Numbered from the stretch's first letter, positions 50,333-60,492 are shown. The stretch is DNA of 64,000 nucleotides from Clostridiales bacterium UBA5888 (GCA_002431965.1 DJEW01000001.1:1-64000), one strand, 5' to 3'. A program made the numbers and translations. The notes: generated from the letters alone by a model not told the origin.

Positions 50333-51900
50333 AGTGCCATATCCTTTTCATTTTTTCGCAGTATCAAGAATGCAAACGGTATAAACACGGGAAACGTATA
50401 GAAGAAAAACCTCCAGTCTGAGCCCGTGAGCAGCAGCGCCGTGCCAAAGTTGTAGCATAGTATCGGAAGAGCATGTACACCTCTCAGCAGCTCAGACCAT
50501 CGAGCTATATCTGACAGTGAAAACGCTATGATCAGCAGATCCAATAAACCCACACAATAGAATAGATATTGCGCGACGTCACCGTGCACCAACTGTGCCC
50601 ATATATTCACGACATCAAGGCAATAACCTCTGGTTGCCGCATCTACCGTTATGTCAGTCTCCTCTTCACAACTGCCTGCGTAAATAGCTCCAGTTACATC
50701 GATTTTCCATATCATGTCCGTTAGCGAAAGGAATCCGCGCAGGGCGTGAGCTTTGTCTGCCTTGATAGCTTCAATGGTATATCTGAGTATTGTTCCGTAT
50801 CCGGCTTCATCAATCACGTTTGTGTCTGTTTCCTCATGAAATTTTATGCTGTTAAAGCTGCCGCTTCTGTAACTTTCTTCCCAGACCTTTTGAGGCGCGA
50901 CCTCGTACAAAAAATCTTTTATATACTCCGGCAGCGCGTCCGGATTCTCCAGCAGTACATCGCCCATAACCGTCATGCATGCGCCGGTCGTCTCAACGAT
51001 CCGCCTATCCGGCTTCTCCACATTGTACAGGCTGTAGACTGGTCCTTTTATGAGCAAAAGGACCATGATATACCCGCCTATCAAGCCCCCTGCGATCAGC
51101 TTGCTCCTCTTTATGCAGAGAAGCACCGTCACAGTAAAGAGCGGGAGCACAAAGAGTACCGCATTGTGGCGCACAAGCGTTGTGAGAACCGAGATAACAA
51201 TAAAGGAGATGAAGTTTGCTGGCTTTTTAAGCCACATGCCATTTGTGCAGACTATGTTCACATACTGCGCTGCGAGAACCACAGCAAAGATCGTAAGTCC
51301 GCAGTCTTTCCATGGGTACATCATTATGTTCCCGGTTGCAGGAGACAGCAGAACAAGCATCAGCTCTGCAAAACAAGCCAAACGTGAACAACCGTTTGCA
51401 CGGAGAGAGTAATTCAAATACCCCAGCGCAACGGAAAACCATAGAAGCTGCATTAAGACTATAAACTCAATACGTCCGCCAAACAGCTTCAGTGGAAGGG
51501 TAAAGAACAGGAGTGTATGAATAAAGGGATGCCAATCATCATAAATACCGGTTTGCGCCTGCTCTAATTGATCGTAGGAATCCGGAGAATACGCTCCGGG
51601 ATAAAATGCGAAATAATACGTCAGCAAAACGCAAAGAGATATTGCCAACGTTGCGCAAAACCATATAACGCATTCTTTCCCGGATGCGCCGGCACTGCTG
51701 ATGCCGCGTGACGCTGCGCCTTTGGAGCGCAGGAAAACGCAGGTAAGAAAAACCGCAATCAGCAGCCAAATTATGAGAAACACATTTTTGTAATAAATAT
51801 ATGTGTACTCTGCGATTTGCCGGGCGATTTGTATAGCAAACAAATACATACACAACATAACTGCGCACAACACATTGGGTATGCTGATCCGTTTCTTCAT
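50329..51900 (-). CDS. DUF6020-like polytopic membrane protein, 523 aa
   Basis: Start at 51900 with GGAGAG upstream. About 12 hydrophobic helices; the second half of the N-terminal third holds YFAFYPGAYSPDSYDQLEQA and DDWHPFIHT, as in DUF6020 and other lipid-phosphate glycosyltransferase-like membrane proteins. Probably a glycosyltransferase or lipid carrier protein, inferred. Confidence 0.65.
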   Translation of the reverse strand: MKKRISIPNVLCAVMLCMYLFAIQIARQIAEYTYIYYKNVFLIIWLLIAVFLTCVFLRSKGAASRGISSAGASGKECVIWFCATLAISLCVLLTYYFAFYPGAYSPDSYDQLEQAQTGIYDDWHPFIHTLLFFTLPLKLFGGRIEFIVLMQLLWFSVALGYLNYSLRANGCSRLACFAELMLVLLSPATGNIMMYPWKDCGLTIFAVVLAAQYVNIVCTNGMWLKKPANFISFIVISVLTTLVRHNAVLFVLPLFTVTVLLCIKRSKLIAGGLIGGYIMVLLLIKGPVYSLYNVEKPDRRIVETTGACMTVMGDVLLENPDALPEYIKDFLYEVAPQKVWEESYRSGSFNSIKFHEETDTNVIDEAGYGTILRYTIEAIKADKAHALRGFLSLTDMIWKIDVTGAIYAGSCEEETDITVDAATRGYCLDVVNIWAQLVHGDVAQYLFYCVGLLDLLIIAFSLSDIARWSELLRGVHALPILCYNFGTALLLTGSDWRFFFYTFPVFIPFAFLILRKNEKDMAL

Positions 51901-51944
51901 ATATTCTCTCTCCAAATAAAGTAGTGCAGTCGCGCTATGTCGTG

Positions 51945-52379
51945 CTATTCAGATCGTTTATCCCTGAACACAAGCATTTTGCTGAATATGTAATTTGCCA
52001 TCGTTACAACAACCGCTGCAATGAATATTTTTGACACCCAATACCCCAGACCAATAACATTCACACAAATCGTCATTATGACCACTTCCAATATCCACGT
52101 TGACACTCGTGAGCCGACAAACCCCATAAATTCCGAAAACATATGCGGGTTTACACTCTGAAACACCCATTTTCTGTTTAGTGGGTATGCGAAACACACG
52201 CCGGCGATCCACCCAATTGTGTTTATAATGCTGTTCTGCCATGACACTTGAGGGTCAAGAAAAAAATGCTCACATACCCAACATACTCCCCACACAAATA
52301 CAGTAGTCATGACGCCTACCACAAGATACGCTATCATCTCTCGATATTTTCTTAAAAGGCAGACTATTTTGTCTATCAT
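51945..52379 (-). CDS. GtrA-family membrane protein, 144 aa
   Basis: Four membrane helices with the GtrA pattern: MTTVFVWGVCWV, CFAYPLNRKWVFQS and a lysine-rich tail. GtrA proteins assist lipid-linked sugar transfer. First gene of the envelope operon, weak ribosome site. Confidence 0.8.
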   Translation of the reverse strand: MIDKIVCLLRKYREMIAYLVVGVMTTVFVWGVCWVCEHFFLDPQVSWQNSIINTIGWIAGVCFAYPLNRKWVFQSVNPHMFSEFMGFVGSRVSTWILEVVIMTICVNVIGLGYWVSKIFIAAVVVTMANYIFSKMLVFRDKRSE

Positions 52380-52415
52380 TCCACTTCTCTTTTCATCTTG
52401 AAATCAACAGTCTAT

Positions 52416-52461
52416 CATGTCCACAGATTTATCTGTGGACATGGAGAGGCGCCTCTCCATG
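52416..52461 (-). promoter_or_regulatory. Two adjoining hairpins in the GtrA leader, linked by CATG
   Basis: CATG-stem-CATG-stem-CATG: one 13-pair stem with a two-base loop (52416-52428 with 52431-52443) and a 22-base perfect palindrome (52440-52461) share the central CATG. They lie in the leader of the envelope operon. Confidence 0.5.
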
Positions 52462-52491
52462 TATTTTTCCATATTATTTCGTTCTTGGCGT

Positions 52492-52520
52492 ATTATAGCA
52501 TTTCCTGGTCTGCTATGCAA
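52492..52520 (-). promoter_or_regulatory. Promoter of the envelope operon
   Basis: Minus strand -35 TTGCAT (52515-52520) and -10 TATAAT (52492-52497), spacer 17. Confidence 0.75.
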
Positions 52521-52591
52521 CCGGTTTCGCGAAATATTGCCAGCTTTCGTGCAGGTTTACATACGCCGAATCATAGACTTGTCATTGCATG

Positions 52592-53497
52592 TCAGCACTT
52601 ATGATTTTCAAAATACGCTCTCGCCGCGTCTTCATCGCGCCGGATCTGTTCGGAAAGCTCCTTGAGGGAGGCAAACTTCCGCTCGTCGCGCAGAAAGCTG
52701 TAAAACTCCACCCGCGCCTGCCGTCCATAGAGATTACCAGAATAATCCAGCAAATGGCTTTCCACGCTGACACGGCCGCTGTCGCTGACCGTGGGGCGAA
52801 CGCCGATATTCGTGACGGCGATGTAGCTGCTGCCATCCTCCAGAAACACCTTCGCGGCGTAAACGCCGTGGCGCGGAACGAGCACCCCCTCGGGGAAGCA
52901 CATATTGATCGTCGGTGCGCCGAGGTTCGTGCCGAGATGATAACCGGAACGGACAGTGTCCGAGAGCGTGTGCGGATGACCGAGAAAGCGGTTTGCCGTT
53001 TCAATATCGCCTTTTGCTATAAGCTCACGTATATATGTGGAGCTGACAACGCGCCCGTCGATTTTGAGCGCGGGGATGACATCACAGCCGATGCCGTGCG
53101 CCGCGCAGTATTCCGAAAGCCGCGCCGCCGTGCCCTCACCCTTGTAGCCAAAGCAAAAATCGTGCCCGACGACTATCCACGCAATGCCAAGCTCCCTGAT
53201 GATTGAGGAGATAAACTCATCCCACGGCATGTGCATCATATGCCGGTTGAAGTGAAGAAAAACGACATTGTCGATACCGTAGCAGCGGCGGATAAGCTCC
53301 TCGCGCCCGATGGCGGAGTTGATGAGCGGAATCTCCCTGTGAAACACCAGCGTGTCCGGGTGCACATCAAAGCTGAGCACTGAGGGCGTCGCACCGATCT
53401 CTTCGGCGCGGCGCTTTGCCATTTTCAAAAGCTCACCGTGCCCTGCGTGGACTCCGTCAAAGAAGCCCAGCGCAATTGCTCTTTTTGTCTGTGCCAT
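52592..53497 (-). CDS. ribF: Bifunctional riboflavin kinase/FAD synthetase, 301 aa
   Basis: N-terminal nucleotidyltransferase domain (FFDGVHAGHGELL, HFNRHMMHM) and C-terminal riboflavin kinase domain (GAPTINMCFPEGVL). Makes FMN and FAD. Last gene of the nusA operon. Confidence 0.95.
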   Translation of the reverse strand: MAQTKRAIALGFFDGVHAGHGELLKMAKRRAEEIGATPSVLSFDVHPDTLVFHREIPLINSAIGREELIRRCYGIDNVVFLHFNRHMMHMPWDEFISSIIRELGIAWIVVGHDFCFGYKGEGTAARLSEYCAAHGIGCDVIPALKIDGRVVSSTYIRELIAKGDIETANRFLGHPHTLSDTVRSGYHLGTNLGAPTINMCFPEGVLVPRHGVYAAKVFLEDGSSYIAVTNIGVRPTVSDSGRVSVESHLLDYSGNLYGRQARVEFYSFLRDERKFASLKELSEQIRRDEDAARAYFENHKC

Positions 53498-53514
53498 GCA
53501 TATACCTCTTATTT

Positions 53515-54390
53515 CTATACCTCAAAAAAGCTTTTTACCGTTTTCATCACGCCATCCCGCGCGCGGCCAAGCATAAGAAACTCGCCCGTTTGGGCGGAGT
53601 ACACCCGGTACTCTCCGTCGGCAAGACCGGCAGCGTTAACCTCGTTTCCGCAGCGTATACGCCGCTCCGCAGCAGCTCCCGCCTGCCACGCGGGATATGA
53701 CGCAAAAAGCGTATCCACCGGAATGAAGAGCTTTTCAACCTCGCCCGCATTTGCCGCAGCGATGACCTCGTCCAGCGTATGCGACGCGTCAACGGTGAAA
53801 TTCCCCGCCGCGGTGCGCCGAAGCGCGCTCATACACCCGCCGCAGCCGAGCGCCGCGCCAATATCGTCGCACAAGGCGCGGATATACGTGCCCTTGGAGC
53901 AGCGCACATCCAGCACATAATCTCCCTCGTCCTCTCCGATGAGCGTGAGCGCGTCTATTCTGATCCTGCGCGGCTTGCGCTCTGCCGTGCCGCCCGCGCG
54001 GGCGATCTCATAGAGCTTTTTCCCGTTGAGCTTAATTGCGGAATACATCGGAGGGGTCTGCTCCTGCTCGCCGAGAAAGCGCGCAAGCACCGCGCGCACA
54101 TCGTCCGCCGTCACGCTGACATCATTCCGTGCGAGCACGGCACCGGTGATGTCCTGCGTGTCCGTGACCATGCCAAGGCGCAGGTGCGCGGTATAACGCT
54201 TGTCATGCGCTTCGGCAAACTCCACAGCGCGCGTCGCCCTGCCGGCAAATACCGTCAGCAGCCCTGTCGCCATGGGGTCGAGCGTTCCGGCATGCCCGAC
54301 GCGCCGCTGGTGCAGCACGCCCTTGAGCTTGACCACAACGTCGCTGCTCGTCCAGCCCGCGCTCTTGTCGATGAGCAGTATGCCGTTCAT
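53515..54390 (-). CDS. truB: tRNA pseudouridine-55 synthase TruB, 291 aa
   Basis: TruB motif HAGTLDPMATGLL with catalytic Asp, GTYIRALCDDIGAALG and the C-terminal PUA-like region. Makes the T-loop pseudouridine. Overlaps nrnA by four bases. Confidence 0.95.
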   Translation of the reverse strand: MNGILLIDKSAGWTSSDVVVKLKGVLHQRRVGHAGTLDPMATGLLTVFAGRATRAVEFAEAHDKRYTAHLRLGMVTDTQDITGAVLARNDVSVTADDVRAVLARFLGEQEQTPPMYSAIKLNGKKLYEIARAGGTAERKPRRIRIDALTLIGEDEGDYVLDVRCSKGTYIRALCDDIGAALGCGGCMSALRRTAAGNFTVDASHTLDEVIAAANAGEVEKLFIPVDTLFASYPAWQAGAAAERRIRCGNEVNAAGLADGEYRVYSAQTGEFLMLGRARDGVMKTVKSFFEV

Positions 54391-55322
54391 TTCCAGACCT
54401 CGTTTATAACGTCAAGTATCATTTCGCGCACCCTGTCAGGTGTGCCGGACACGGTGCAGCCTGCGGCAAGGGCATGCCCGCCGCCGCCGAACACGGCGCA
54501 TATCTCGCTGCTGTTGACCTCCTCGGTAGAGCGCAGGGACAAACGGCACGTGCCGTCGGACTGCTCGCGTATGGTCACGCTGAGCGCACAGCCCTCGGCT
54601 CTGCCGGGGAGGCTTGCAATGTCGTCCATGTCCTCCTCCGATACGCCCGCCGTGCGCATCATGTCCTGTGTTATCTCCGCCACGACGATCTTCCCCTCGC
54701 GGTAATAGCTCATTGAAAGATAGATAAGCCCTTCCAGCTTTATACGCGCAGGTGACGCCATGCGGAAAAAACGCATGTTTATCTCGCCGTTGTCCGCGCC
54801 GAAGCGCATCAGCTCCGCCGCCGCGCGGAATGATGCGGCGTTGGTGTTGGCATATCTGAAGCAGCCGTTATCCGTGGCGAGCGCCATATATAAAAGCGTC
54901 GCCTCGCACCTGGTCACGCTGCCGCGCAGCGCCTTGATCACTTCCAGCACCACCTCTCCGCAGGAAGAGCGTTCGCCGCAGACAAGGGTGCTCGCGGCAT
55001 AGTGCGTATTCGTCGGATGATGGTCGATACAAAGGTCAACGCCGCCGGTATATCCCGGGGTAAGAAGTCCCTCCGTGGCAATATCCACAGCGACAACAAA
55101 CGCATGTGCGTAGCCCTCCGGCGCATGAAACGGCGCGATATAGCCGCCCAGCTTGTCAGTCAGCGCCGGGTTCGGCATGACATACGCCGTCTTGCCCGCG
55201 CGTTGCAGTGCGCTGCACAGCGCCGCCGCGCTGCCGACAGTGTCTCCGTCCGGGTTTTTATGCGTGAGCAGAAGAAAGTTGTCGTTCTTTTTCAGAAGCT
55301 CCGCGCAGTCCTTGAAGTTCAT
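54387..55322 (-). CDS. nrnA: DHH-family bifunctional oligoribonuclease/PAP phosphatase (NrnA), 311 aa
   Basis: DHH domain with CIDHHPTN and NPDGDTVGSA, then the DHHA1 domain with GGGGHALAAGC. Degrades short RNA and pAp. Part of the nusA operon in Firmicutes. Confidence 0.9.
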   Translation of the reverse strand: MNFKDCAELLKKNDNFLLLTHKNPDGDTVGSAAALCSALQRAGKTAYVMPNPALTDKLGGYIAPFHAPEGYAHAFVVAVDIATEGLLTPGYTGGVDLCIDHHPTNTHYAASTLVCGERSSCGEVVLEVIKALRGSVTRCEATLLYMALATDNGCFRYANTNAASFRAAAELMRFGADNGEINMRFFRMASPARIKLEGLIYLSMSYYREGKIVVAEITQDMMRTAGVSEEDMDDIASLPGRAEGCALSVTIREQSDGTCRLSLRSTEEVNSSEICAVFGGGGHALAAGCTVSGTPDRVREMILDVINEVWK

Positions 55323-55339
55323 AGCAGCACCCCCGGCCT

Positions 55340-55705
55340 TTATTTTCCGCTTTCGCCGTCGTGACCGATGTCAAGCGAATTGATGACCTCGTTTATATGC
55401 GCGCCGTATTCAATGCTGTGGTCTATCTCGAACACAAGCTCCGGCGTGTAGCGGAGGTTCATGCTGATTCCCAGTTCGTGACGAAGCCATCCGGACGCAG
55501 ATTTCAGCCCGCGCCTGAACTCCTTCTCGTCCTTCATGCCCATCACTGACAGCCAGATCTTTGAATAGCGCAGATCGCCCGTAGTCTCCACGCGCGTCAC
55601 GCTTATCATCCCCTGCTGCACCCGCGGATCCTTCACCTCGCGCAGGAGTCTGGAGATGACAAACTGTATATCATCGTTTGTTCTTGCAAGCTTATTTGAT
55701 GCCAT
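55340..55705 (-). CDS. rbfA: Ribosome-binding factor A, 121 aa
   Basis: Start at 55705 with GAGG upstream. RbfA features: LREVKDPRVQQGMISVTRVE, LSVMG, and LRYTPELVFEID. Small KH-like domain acting on 30S maturation. Confidence 0.9.
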   Translation of the reverse strand: MASNKLARTNDDIQFVISRLLREVKDPRVQQGMISVTRVETTGDLRYSKIWLSVMGMKDEKEFRRGLKSASGWLRHELGISMNLRYTPELVFEIDHSIEYGAHINEVINSLDIGHDGESGK

Positions 55706-55774
55706 AATGCTTTCTACCTCATATGTCTTCATATGCGCGCAGGTGCTTTGCTTGCAAAGCACCTGCATATAAAA

Positions 55775-58159
55775 TCACTGGTTTATCTGCTCCATGACGA
55801 AGCACTCAATAACGTCGCCGACCTTGATGTCGTTGAATTTCTCGACCTGCATGCCGCATTCATATCCGGAGGCGACCTCCTTGACGTCGTCCTTGAAGCG
55901 GCGGAGGGAAGCAAGTTCGCCCTCATGGATGACGATGTTGTCGCGCAGCACGCGCACCTGGCAGCCGCGCTGGATCTTGCCGTCCGTGCAGTAGCAGCCG
56001 CAGACCGTGCCGACCTTGGAGACCTTATAAGTCTCGCGTACCTCGGCATGACCGATGACGACCTCCCTGAATTTCGGCGCGAGCATGCCCTTCATTGCCG
56101 CCTCGATCTCATTGATGCAGTCGTAAATGACGCGGTACATCCGCATATCGACATGGCTTCTCGCGGCGCTGTCACGCGCGGCATTGTCCGGACGGACGTT
56201 GAAGCCGACGATGATAGCCCCGGATGTCGCCGCAAGCATGACGTCCGACTCGTTTATCGCGCCGACGGCGCTGTGGATGACCTTAACGCGAACCTCGTCA
56301 TTGGATATTTTCTCCAGCGACGCCTTGACCGCCTCGGCGGAGCCCTGAACGTCCGCCTTGACGATGATGTTGAGCGTCTTCATCTCTCCCGCCTGGATCT
56401 GACTGAAGAGATCCTCAAGGCTGACCTTCTTCGCGCCGCCCATGGCGTTGTTCATCTGCTGGACGCGGCGTTCCTCCGCAAGCTCTCTCGCCATGCGCTC
56501 GTCAGCGACGGCGTTGAACACATCGCCCGCACTCGGCACTTCGCTGAGACCGGAGATCTCCACAGGTGTGGAAGGTCCGGCTTCCGTGACACGCTGCCCC
56601 TTGTCGTTTATCATCGTGCGCACACGGCCAACGCAGGTTCCGGCAATTATAATATCGCCCATATGGAGCGTACCGTTCTGCACGAGAACGGTCATTATCG
56701 GGCCGCGTCCCTTGTCAAGCCGCGCCTCGATGACCGTGCCCTTTGCGGCGCGGTTGGGATTCGCCTTCAGCTCCTGCACCTCGGCAAGAACGACGAGGTT
56801 TTCAAGCAGATTGTCTATCCCCATGCCGGTCTTGGCGGAGATCGGGCAAATGATGGTGTCGCCGCCCCACTCCTCGCTGACAAGATCGTACTCCGTGAGC
56901 TGCTGCTTGATGCGCTCGGGATTCGCGCCGACGGCGTCCATCTTGTTTATCGCAACGACTACCGGGATACCCGCCGCCTTCGCGTGGTTGATGCTTTCAA
57001 CCGTCTGCGGCATGATGCCGTCGTCCGCCGCAACGACAAGGATTGCAATATCCGTGACCATAGCGCCGCGGGCACGCATGGAGGTGAATGCCTCATGACC
57101 CGGCGTGTCAAGAAAAGTGATCGGGCTGCCGTTTATCTCGACGGTATATGCGCCGATATGCTGCGTGATGCCGCCCGCCTCGCCTGAAACGACGTTCGCA
57201 TGGCGGATATAGTCCAGAAGCGAGGTCTTGCCGTGATCGACATGACCCATGACCACAACGACCGGGGCGCGGGGGACGAGATCCTCCGGCTTATCCTCAT
57301 GATCGTCAATAAGGCGCTCCTCAACGGTAACGATGACTTCCTTCTCGACCTTGCAGCCAAGCTCCATCGCCACAAGGGCGGCAGTGTCATAGTCTATTAT
57401 CTCCGAAACGGAGGCAAATACGCCGAGCTTGAACAGCTGCTTTATGACCTCGGACGCGGTCTTCTTCATGCGCGAGGCAAGCTCGCCCACGCTGATCTCA
57501 TCCGGGATCTGCACCTTGAGCTGCTGCTTCTTGGCAATTTCAAGCTGCAGCTTATTCATCTTGTCGCGCTCCTCCTGGCGGCGCTTCGCGGAAGCGAGCT
57601 GCTGCCCCGGGCGCTGCTTGGATTTGCTGGTTATCTTTTCCTTGTTGCCGCGGCGCAGGTTATCGTCCTTCGCCTTCATGCCCGCCATGTCTTCGAACTT
57701 CTCGTTATATTTCTCGATGTTCACGGCAGCGCCGCCGCGCGTGTCAACAACGCGCTTTTCCGCGACCTGACGCGGCGTGTGAGGCTTGTCGGGCTTTGCA
57801 GTCTTCGTCTGCTGGGGCTGGGCGGCAGTCTGCGCCTGCGCAGGGGCAGACTGTGCCTTTGCGCCCGAAGCCGGCGCGTTCTGCGGCTTTGCCCCCTTTG
57901 CGGCGTCTGCGCTCTTTGCCTCTGCGTTCTTTTCGTTTGCAGGGGCTTCCTTGGGTTTGACATTGAATATCTCCTCAAGGCTCGCCACCTGATTGTGCTG
58001 TGTCATATACTCGAAGATAACGTCGAGCTCAGGCGTCTCCAGCACCTGCATATGGTTTTTGGGTGTGGTGGCATAATCCGTGAGTATCTGGGTTATCACC
58101 TTTGACCCAACGTTAAAATCCTTTGCCACCTCATGCACTCTGTACTTTATCATGCTCAT
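55775..58159 (-). CDS. infB: Translation initiation factor IF-2, 794 aa
   Basis: Start at 58159 with AGGAGG upstream. N-terminal IF2_N domain (YRVHEVAKDFNVGSK), an Ala/Pro/Lys-rich linker to about residue 150, then the GTPase with GHVDHGKTS, DTPGHEAF and NKMD, followed by the beta-barrel domains. Recruits initiator tRNA. Confidence 0.97.
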   Translation of the reverse strand: MSMIKYRVHEVAKDFNVGSKVITQILTDYATTPKNHMQVLETPELDVIFEYMTQHNQVASLEEIFNVKPKEAPANEKNAEAKSADAAKGAKPQNAPASGAKAQSAPAQAQTAAQPQQTKTAKPDKPHTPRQVAEKRVVDTRGGAAVNIEKYNEKFEDMAGMKAKDDNLRRGNKEKITSKSKQRPGQQLASAKRRQEERDKMNKLQLEIAKKQQLKVQIPDEISVGELASRMKKTASEVIKQLFKLGVFASVSEIIDYDTAALVAMELGCKVEKEVIVTVEERLIDDHEDKPEDLVPRAPVVVVMGHVDHGKTSLLDYIRHANVVSGEAGGITQHIGAYTVEINGSPITFLDTPGHEAFTSMRARGAMVTDIAILVVAADDGIMPQTVESINHAKAAGIPVVVAINKMDAVGANPERIKQQLTEYDLVSEEWGGDTIICPISAKTGMGIDNLLENLVVLAEVQELKANPNRAAKGTVIEARLDKGRGPIMTVLVQNGTLHMGDIIIAGTCVGRVRTMINDKGQRVTEAGPSTPVEISGLSEVPSAGDVFNAVADERMARELAEERRVQQMNNAMGGAKKVSLEDLFSQIQAGEMKTLNIIVKADVQGSAEAVKASLEKISNDEVRVKVIHSAVGAINESDVMLAATSGAIIVGFNVRPDNAARDSAARSHVDMRMYRVIYDCINEIEAAMKGMLAPKFREVVIGHAEVRETYKVSKVGTVCGCYCTDGKIQRGCQVRVLRDNIVIHEGELASLRRFKDDVKEVASGYECGMQVEKFNDIKVGDVIECFVMEQINQ

Positions 58160-58590
58160 ACGCCAGTCCTCCTTTTTCCGTTCCTCTTGTTCCTCTCGTG
58201 AGCCGCGGCTTCCTTTTTGCGGCGCTCCGCCTTTGCAAAGCGCGCCTCCAGCTCTCCGGCAGCCTCGTCATACCTGCTGCCGTACTCCTGCCGCAATGCT
58301 TTCAGAAAGGCGTTGGCAAAGCCTATGTCCGTCACCGCTGCCATTGAGCAGCCGTTCACCCCCACATGGACGGATATTTCCTCCTTTGTGAATGGCAGGC
58401 ACACCGTGACCGTGCTGCGCCCGCGTGCGAACCCTGCCGCCCGGCTTCGGGCGTTGTCGGATGCGTCCGCCGCCAGCAGCAAAGCCTTCGCCTTGCCCGC
58501 GCGGCACGCGCCGCCTGTGTTGACCTCGCCTATTGCGATCGCACCGGCCTTTCTCATAAGACCGAGCATATTCAAAAGTCTCTCGCTCAT
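58156..58590 (-). CDS. ylxQ: L7Ae/L30e-fold RNA-binding protein (YlxQ), 144 aa
   Basis: LGLMRKAGAIAIGE, KALLLAADASDNA and the L7Ae fold, with a long basic C-terminal tail. Probable RNA-binding protein near ylxR and infB, as in other Firmicutes. Confidence 0.85.
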   Translation of the reverse strand: MSERLLNMLGLMRKAGAIAIGEVNTGGACRAGKAKALLLAADASDNARSRAAGFARGRSTVTVCLPFTKEEISVHVGVNGCSMAAVTDIGFANAFLKALRQEYGSRYDEAAGELEARFAKAERRKKEAAAHERNKRNGKRRTGV

Positions 58591-58853
58591 ACGCCGGTCT
58601 CCATTTCCGCCTGAAGCTTTTCATATACCTCATCCGGTATCTGCGCGGAGAATGCGCGCTCCAATGCGCGCGCCTTCATCGCTTTTTTCAGGCACTCCGC
58701 CTTAGGGCATATATACGCCCCGCGCCCCGGGGCTTTGCCCCTGAAGTCCAGACTGACCCCGCCCTCCGGCGAGCGCACCACTCGTATCAGCTCGCGCTTT
58801 GGCTTCATCTCGCGGCAGCCAAGGCACTGCCGCATCGGTATTTTCTTCTGCAC
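58587..58853 (-). CDS. ylxR: YlxR (RnpM-type) protein, 88 aa
   Basis: PMRQCLGCREMKPKRELIRVV at the N-terminus and GRGAYICPKAECL are YlxR signatures. The protein acts in RNA metabolism. Overlaps ylxQ. Confidence 0.9.
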   Translation of the reverse strand: MQKKIPMRQCLGCREMKPKRELIRVVRSPEGGVSLDFRGKAPGRGAYICPKAECLKKAMKARALERAFSAQIPDEVYEKLQAEMETGV

Positions 58854-58886
58854 TGCCGCTGCCTCCTTTCAAGGGCTGTGTTTATC

Positions 58887-59939
58887 TCATGCCTCGGATT
58901 CGGGCTTGATGTCTATCTTATAGCCGGTGAGCTTTGCGGCAAGGCGGGCGTTCTGCCCCTCTTTGCCTATTGCAAGGGAGAGCTGAGCATCCGGCACTAT
59001 TACCCGGCAGCTTTTGCCGTCTTCAAGCATAGTTACGCTCACGACCTCTGACGGGCTGAGCGCGGCGGCAATATACTCCTCCGGGTTTTCGCTGTATTTT
59101 ACAATGTCGATTTTCTCACCGTTGAGCTCATTGACGATGCCGGCGACGCGCCCGCCCTTGGGGCCGACGCAGGCGCCTATCGGGTCAACGTCCGGGTCTG
59201 CCGACCACACCGCCATCTTGGTGCGGCTGCCGGCCTCGCGCGCGATCGACTTGATTTCGACAGTGCCGTCGTATATTTCCGGCACTTCAAGCTCAAAAAG
59301 GCGCTTGACAAGACCGGGGTGGGTGCGGCTGATGAGCACCTGCGGTCCGCGCGTGGAGTTCCTGACCTCGACGACATACACCTTTATGCGGTCGCCCTCC
59401 TTGAGCTCCTCGTTCTTTATGCGCTCGTTTGCCGAGAGCATGGCCTCGGTATACTCGCTGTTGGAGGCAATGCGGATTGACACCGCGCCGTTTCTCGGCT
59501 CAATGTGTGAGACGATACCGGTGAGTATCTCATGCTCCTTGGAGGTAAACTCCTCATAGATTATGCCGCGTTCAGCCTCGCGGATGCCCTGAATGATGAC
59601 CTGCTTTGCCGACTGTGCGGCGATGCGTCCGAATTTCTTCGTTTCCACCGGAATGGGCAGCAGATCGCCGAGCTTGGCGCGGCGGCTTATCTTCTTCGCG
59701 ACCTCAAGATTGATCTCGTGCGAGGGATCTTCGACCTCGTCAACAACGGTTTTGTTGACGTACATCTCCACGCGCTTGTTCTCCTCGTCAAGAATGACGT
59801 CAACGTTATCCTCGCACTCGGGATTATCGCGGCGGAATGCCGCGAGCATCGCCTGCTTGATCTTGTCGTACATATAGTTTCTGGGGATGCCTTTTTCTTT
59901 CTCTATATCCTCTATGGCCTCGAAAAATTCTGCGTTCAT
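58887..59939 (-). CDS. nusA: Transcription factor NusA, 350 aa
   Basis: N-terminal RNA polymerase-binding domain, S1 domain, then two KH domains including KIDIVKYSENPEEYIAAALSP. Needed for elongation, pausing and termination. Start at 59939. Confidence 0.95.
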   Translation of the reverse strand: MNAEFFEAIEDIEKEKGIPRNYMYDKIKQAMLAAFRRDNPECEDNVDVILDEENKRVEMYVNKTVVDEVEDPSHEINLEVAKKISRRAKLGDLLPIPVETKKFGRIAAQSAKQVIIQGIREAERGIIYEEFTSKEHEILTGIVSHIEPRNGAVSIRIASNSEYTEAMLSANERIKNEELKEGDRIKVYVVEVRNSTRGPQVLISRTHPGLVKRLFELEVPEIYDGTVEIKSIAREAGSRTKMAVWSADPDVDPIGACVGPKGGRVAGIVNELNGEKIDIVKYSENPEEYIAAALSPSEVVSVTMLEDGKSCRVIVPDAQLSLAIGKEGQNARLAAKLTGYKIDIKPESEA

Positions 59940-59977
59940 TTCTGATTCTCCATTTCATTATTTATAAAGCAAAATAA

Positions 59978-60436
59978 TTATATCGACACGTGCAGCCTGA
60001 CCTGCGCCGTCTGTGATTTTGCAAAGCTCAGCTCTTTCCCGCCGCGCTCTATCGTCACCGCGCCGTCTCCGGAATAGCCTTTGAGCGTGCCGACAAAGCT
60101 CTTGCTGCCGTCAAGCGGCTGATAGAGCTTCACCTCCACCTCGCTGCCCATAAACTGTTCAAAGTCGCCCGGACGCCTGAGTTCCCGCTCCGCCCCGGCA
60201 GAGCCGACCTCGAAAACGTAGCTGTCGGGAATGGGATCAGCTTCATCCAGCACCGGGTCAAGCTCGCGGCTTATTCGCTCGCAGTCGTCTATCGACACGC
60301 CGCCGGGCTTGTCGATATAGACGCGCAGATACCATGTCCCCGCCTCGCGGACATACTCAACGTCCCACAGCGTGCACCCAGCCTGTTCCACAAGCGGCTG
60401 TGCCAGCAATGCGACCTTATCGGTTATTTTACTCAT
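59978..60436 (-). CDS. rimP: Ribosome maturation factor RimP, 152 aa
   Basis: RimP features: WDVEYVREAGTWYLRVYID, ISRELDPVLDE and PDSYVFEVGSAG. First gene of the nusA-infB operon. Confidence 0.9.
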   Translation of the reverse strand: MSKITDKVALLAQPLVEQAGCTLWDVEYVREAGTWYLRVYIDKPGGVSIDDCERISRELDPVLDEADPIPDSYVFEVGSAGAERELRRPGDFEQFMGSEVEVKLYQPLDGSKSFVGTLKGYSGDGAVTIERGGKELSFAKSQTAQVRLHVSI

Positions 60437-60492
60437 TTTTTACGCCCTTTCAACGCCTATGCCCCGTGCCGGTATCAGGGGCAAAAGTCTCA

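Noticed and set aside
52592..53497. FMN riboswitch for ribF
   Set aside because: ribF is internal to the nusA operon and no leader with that fold is present.
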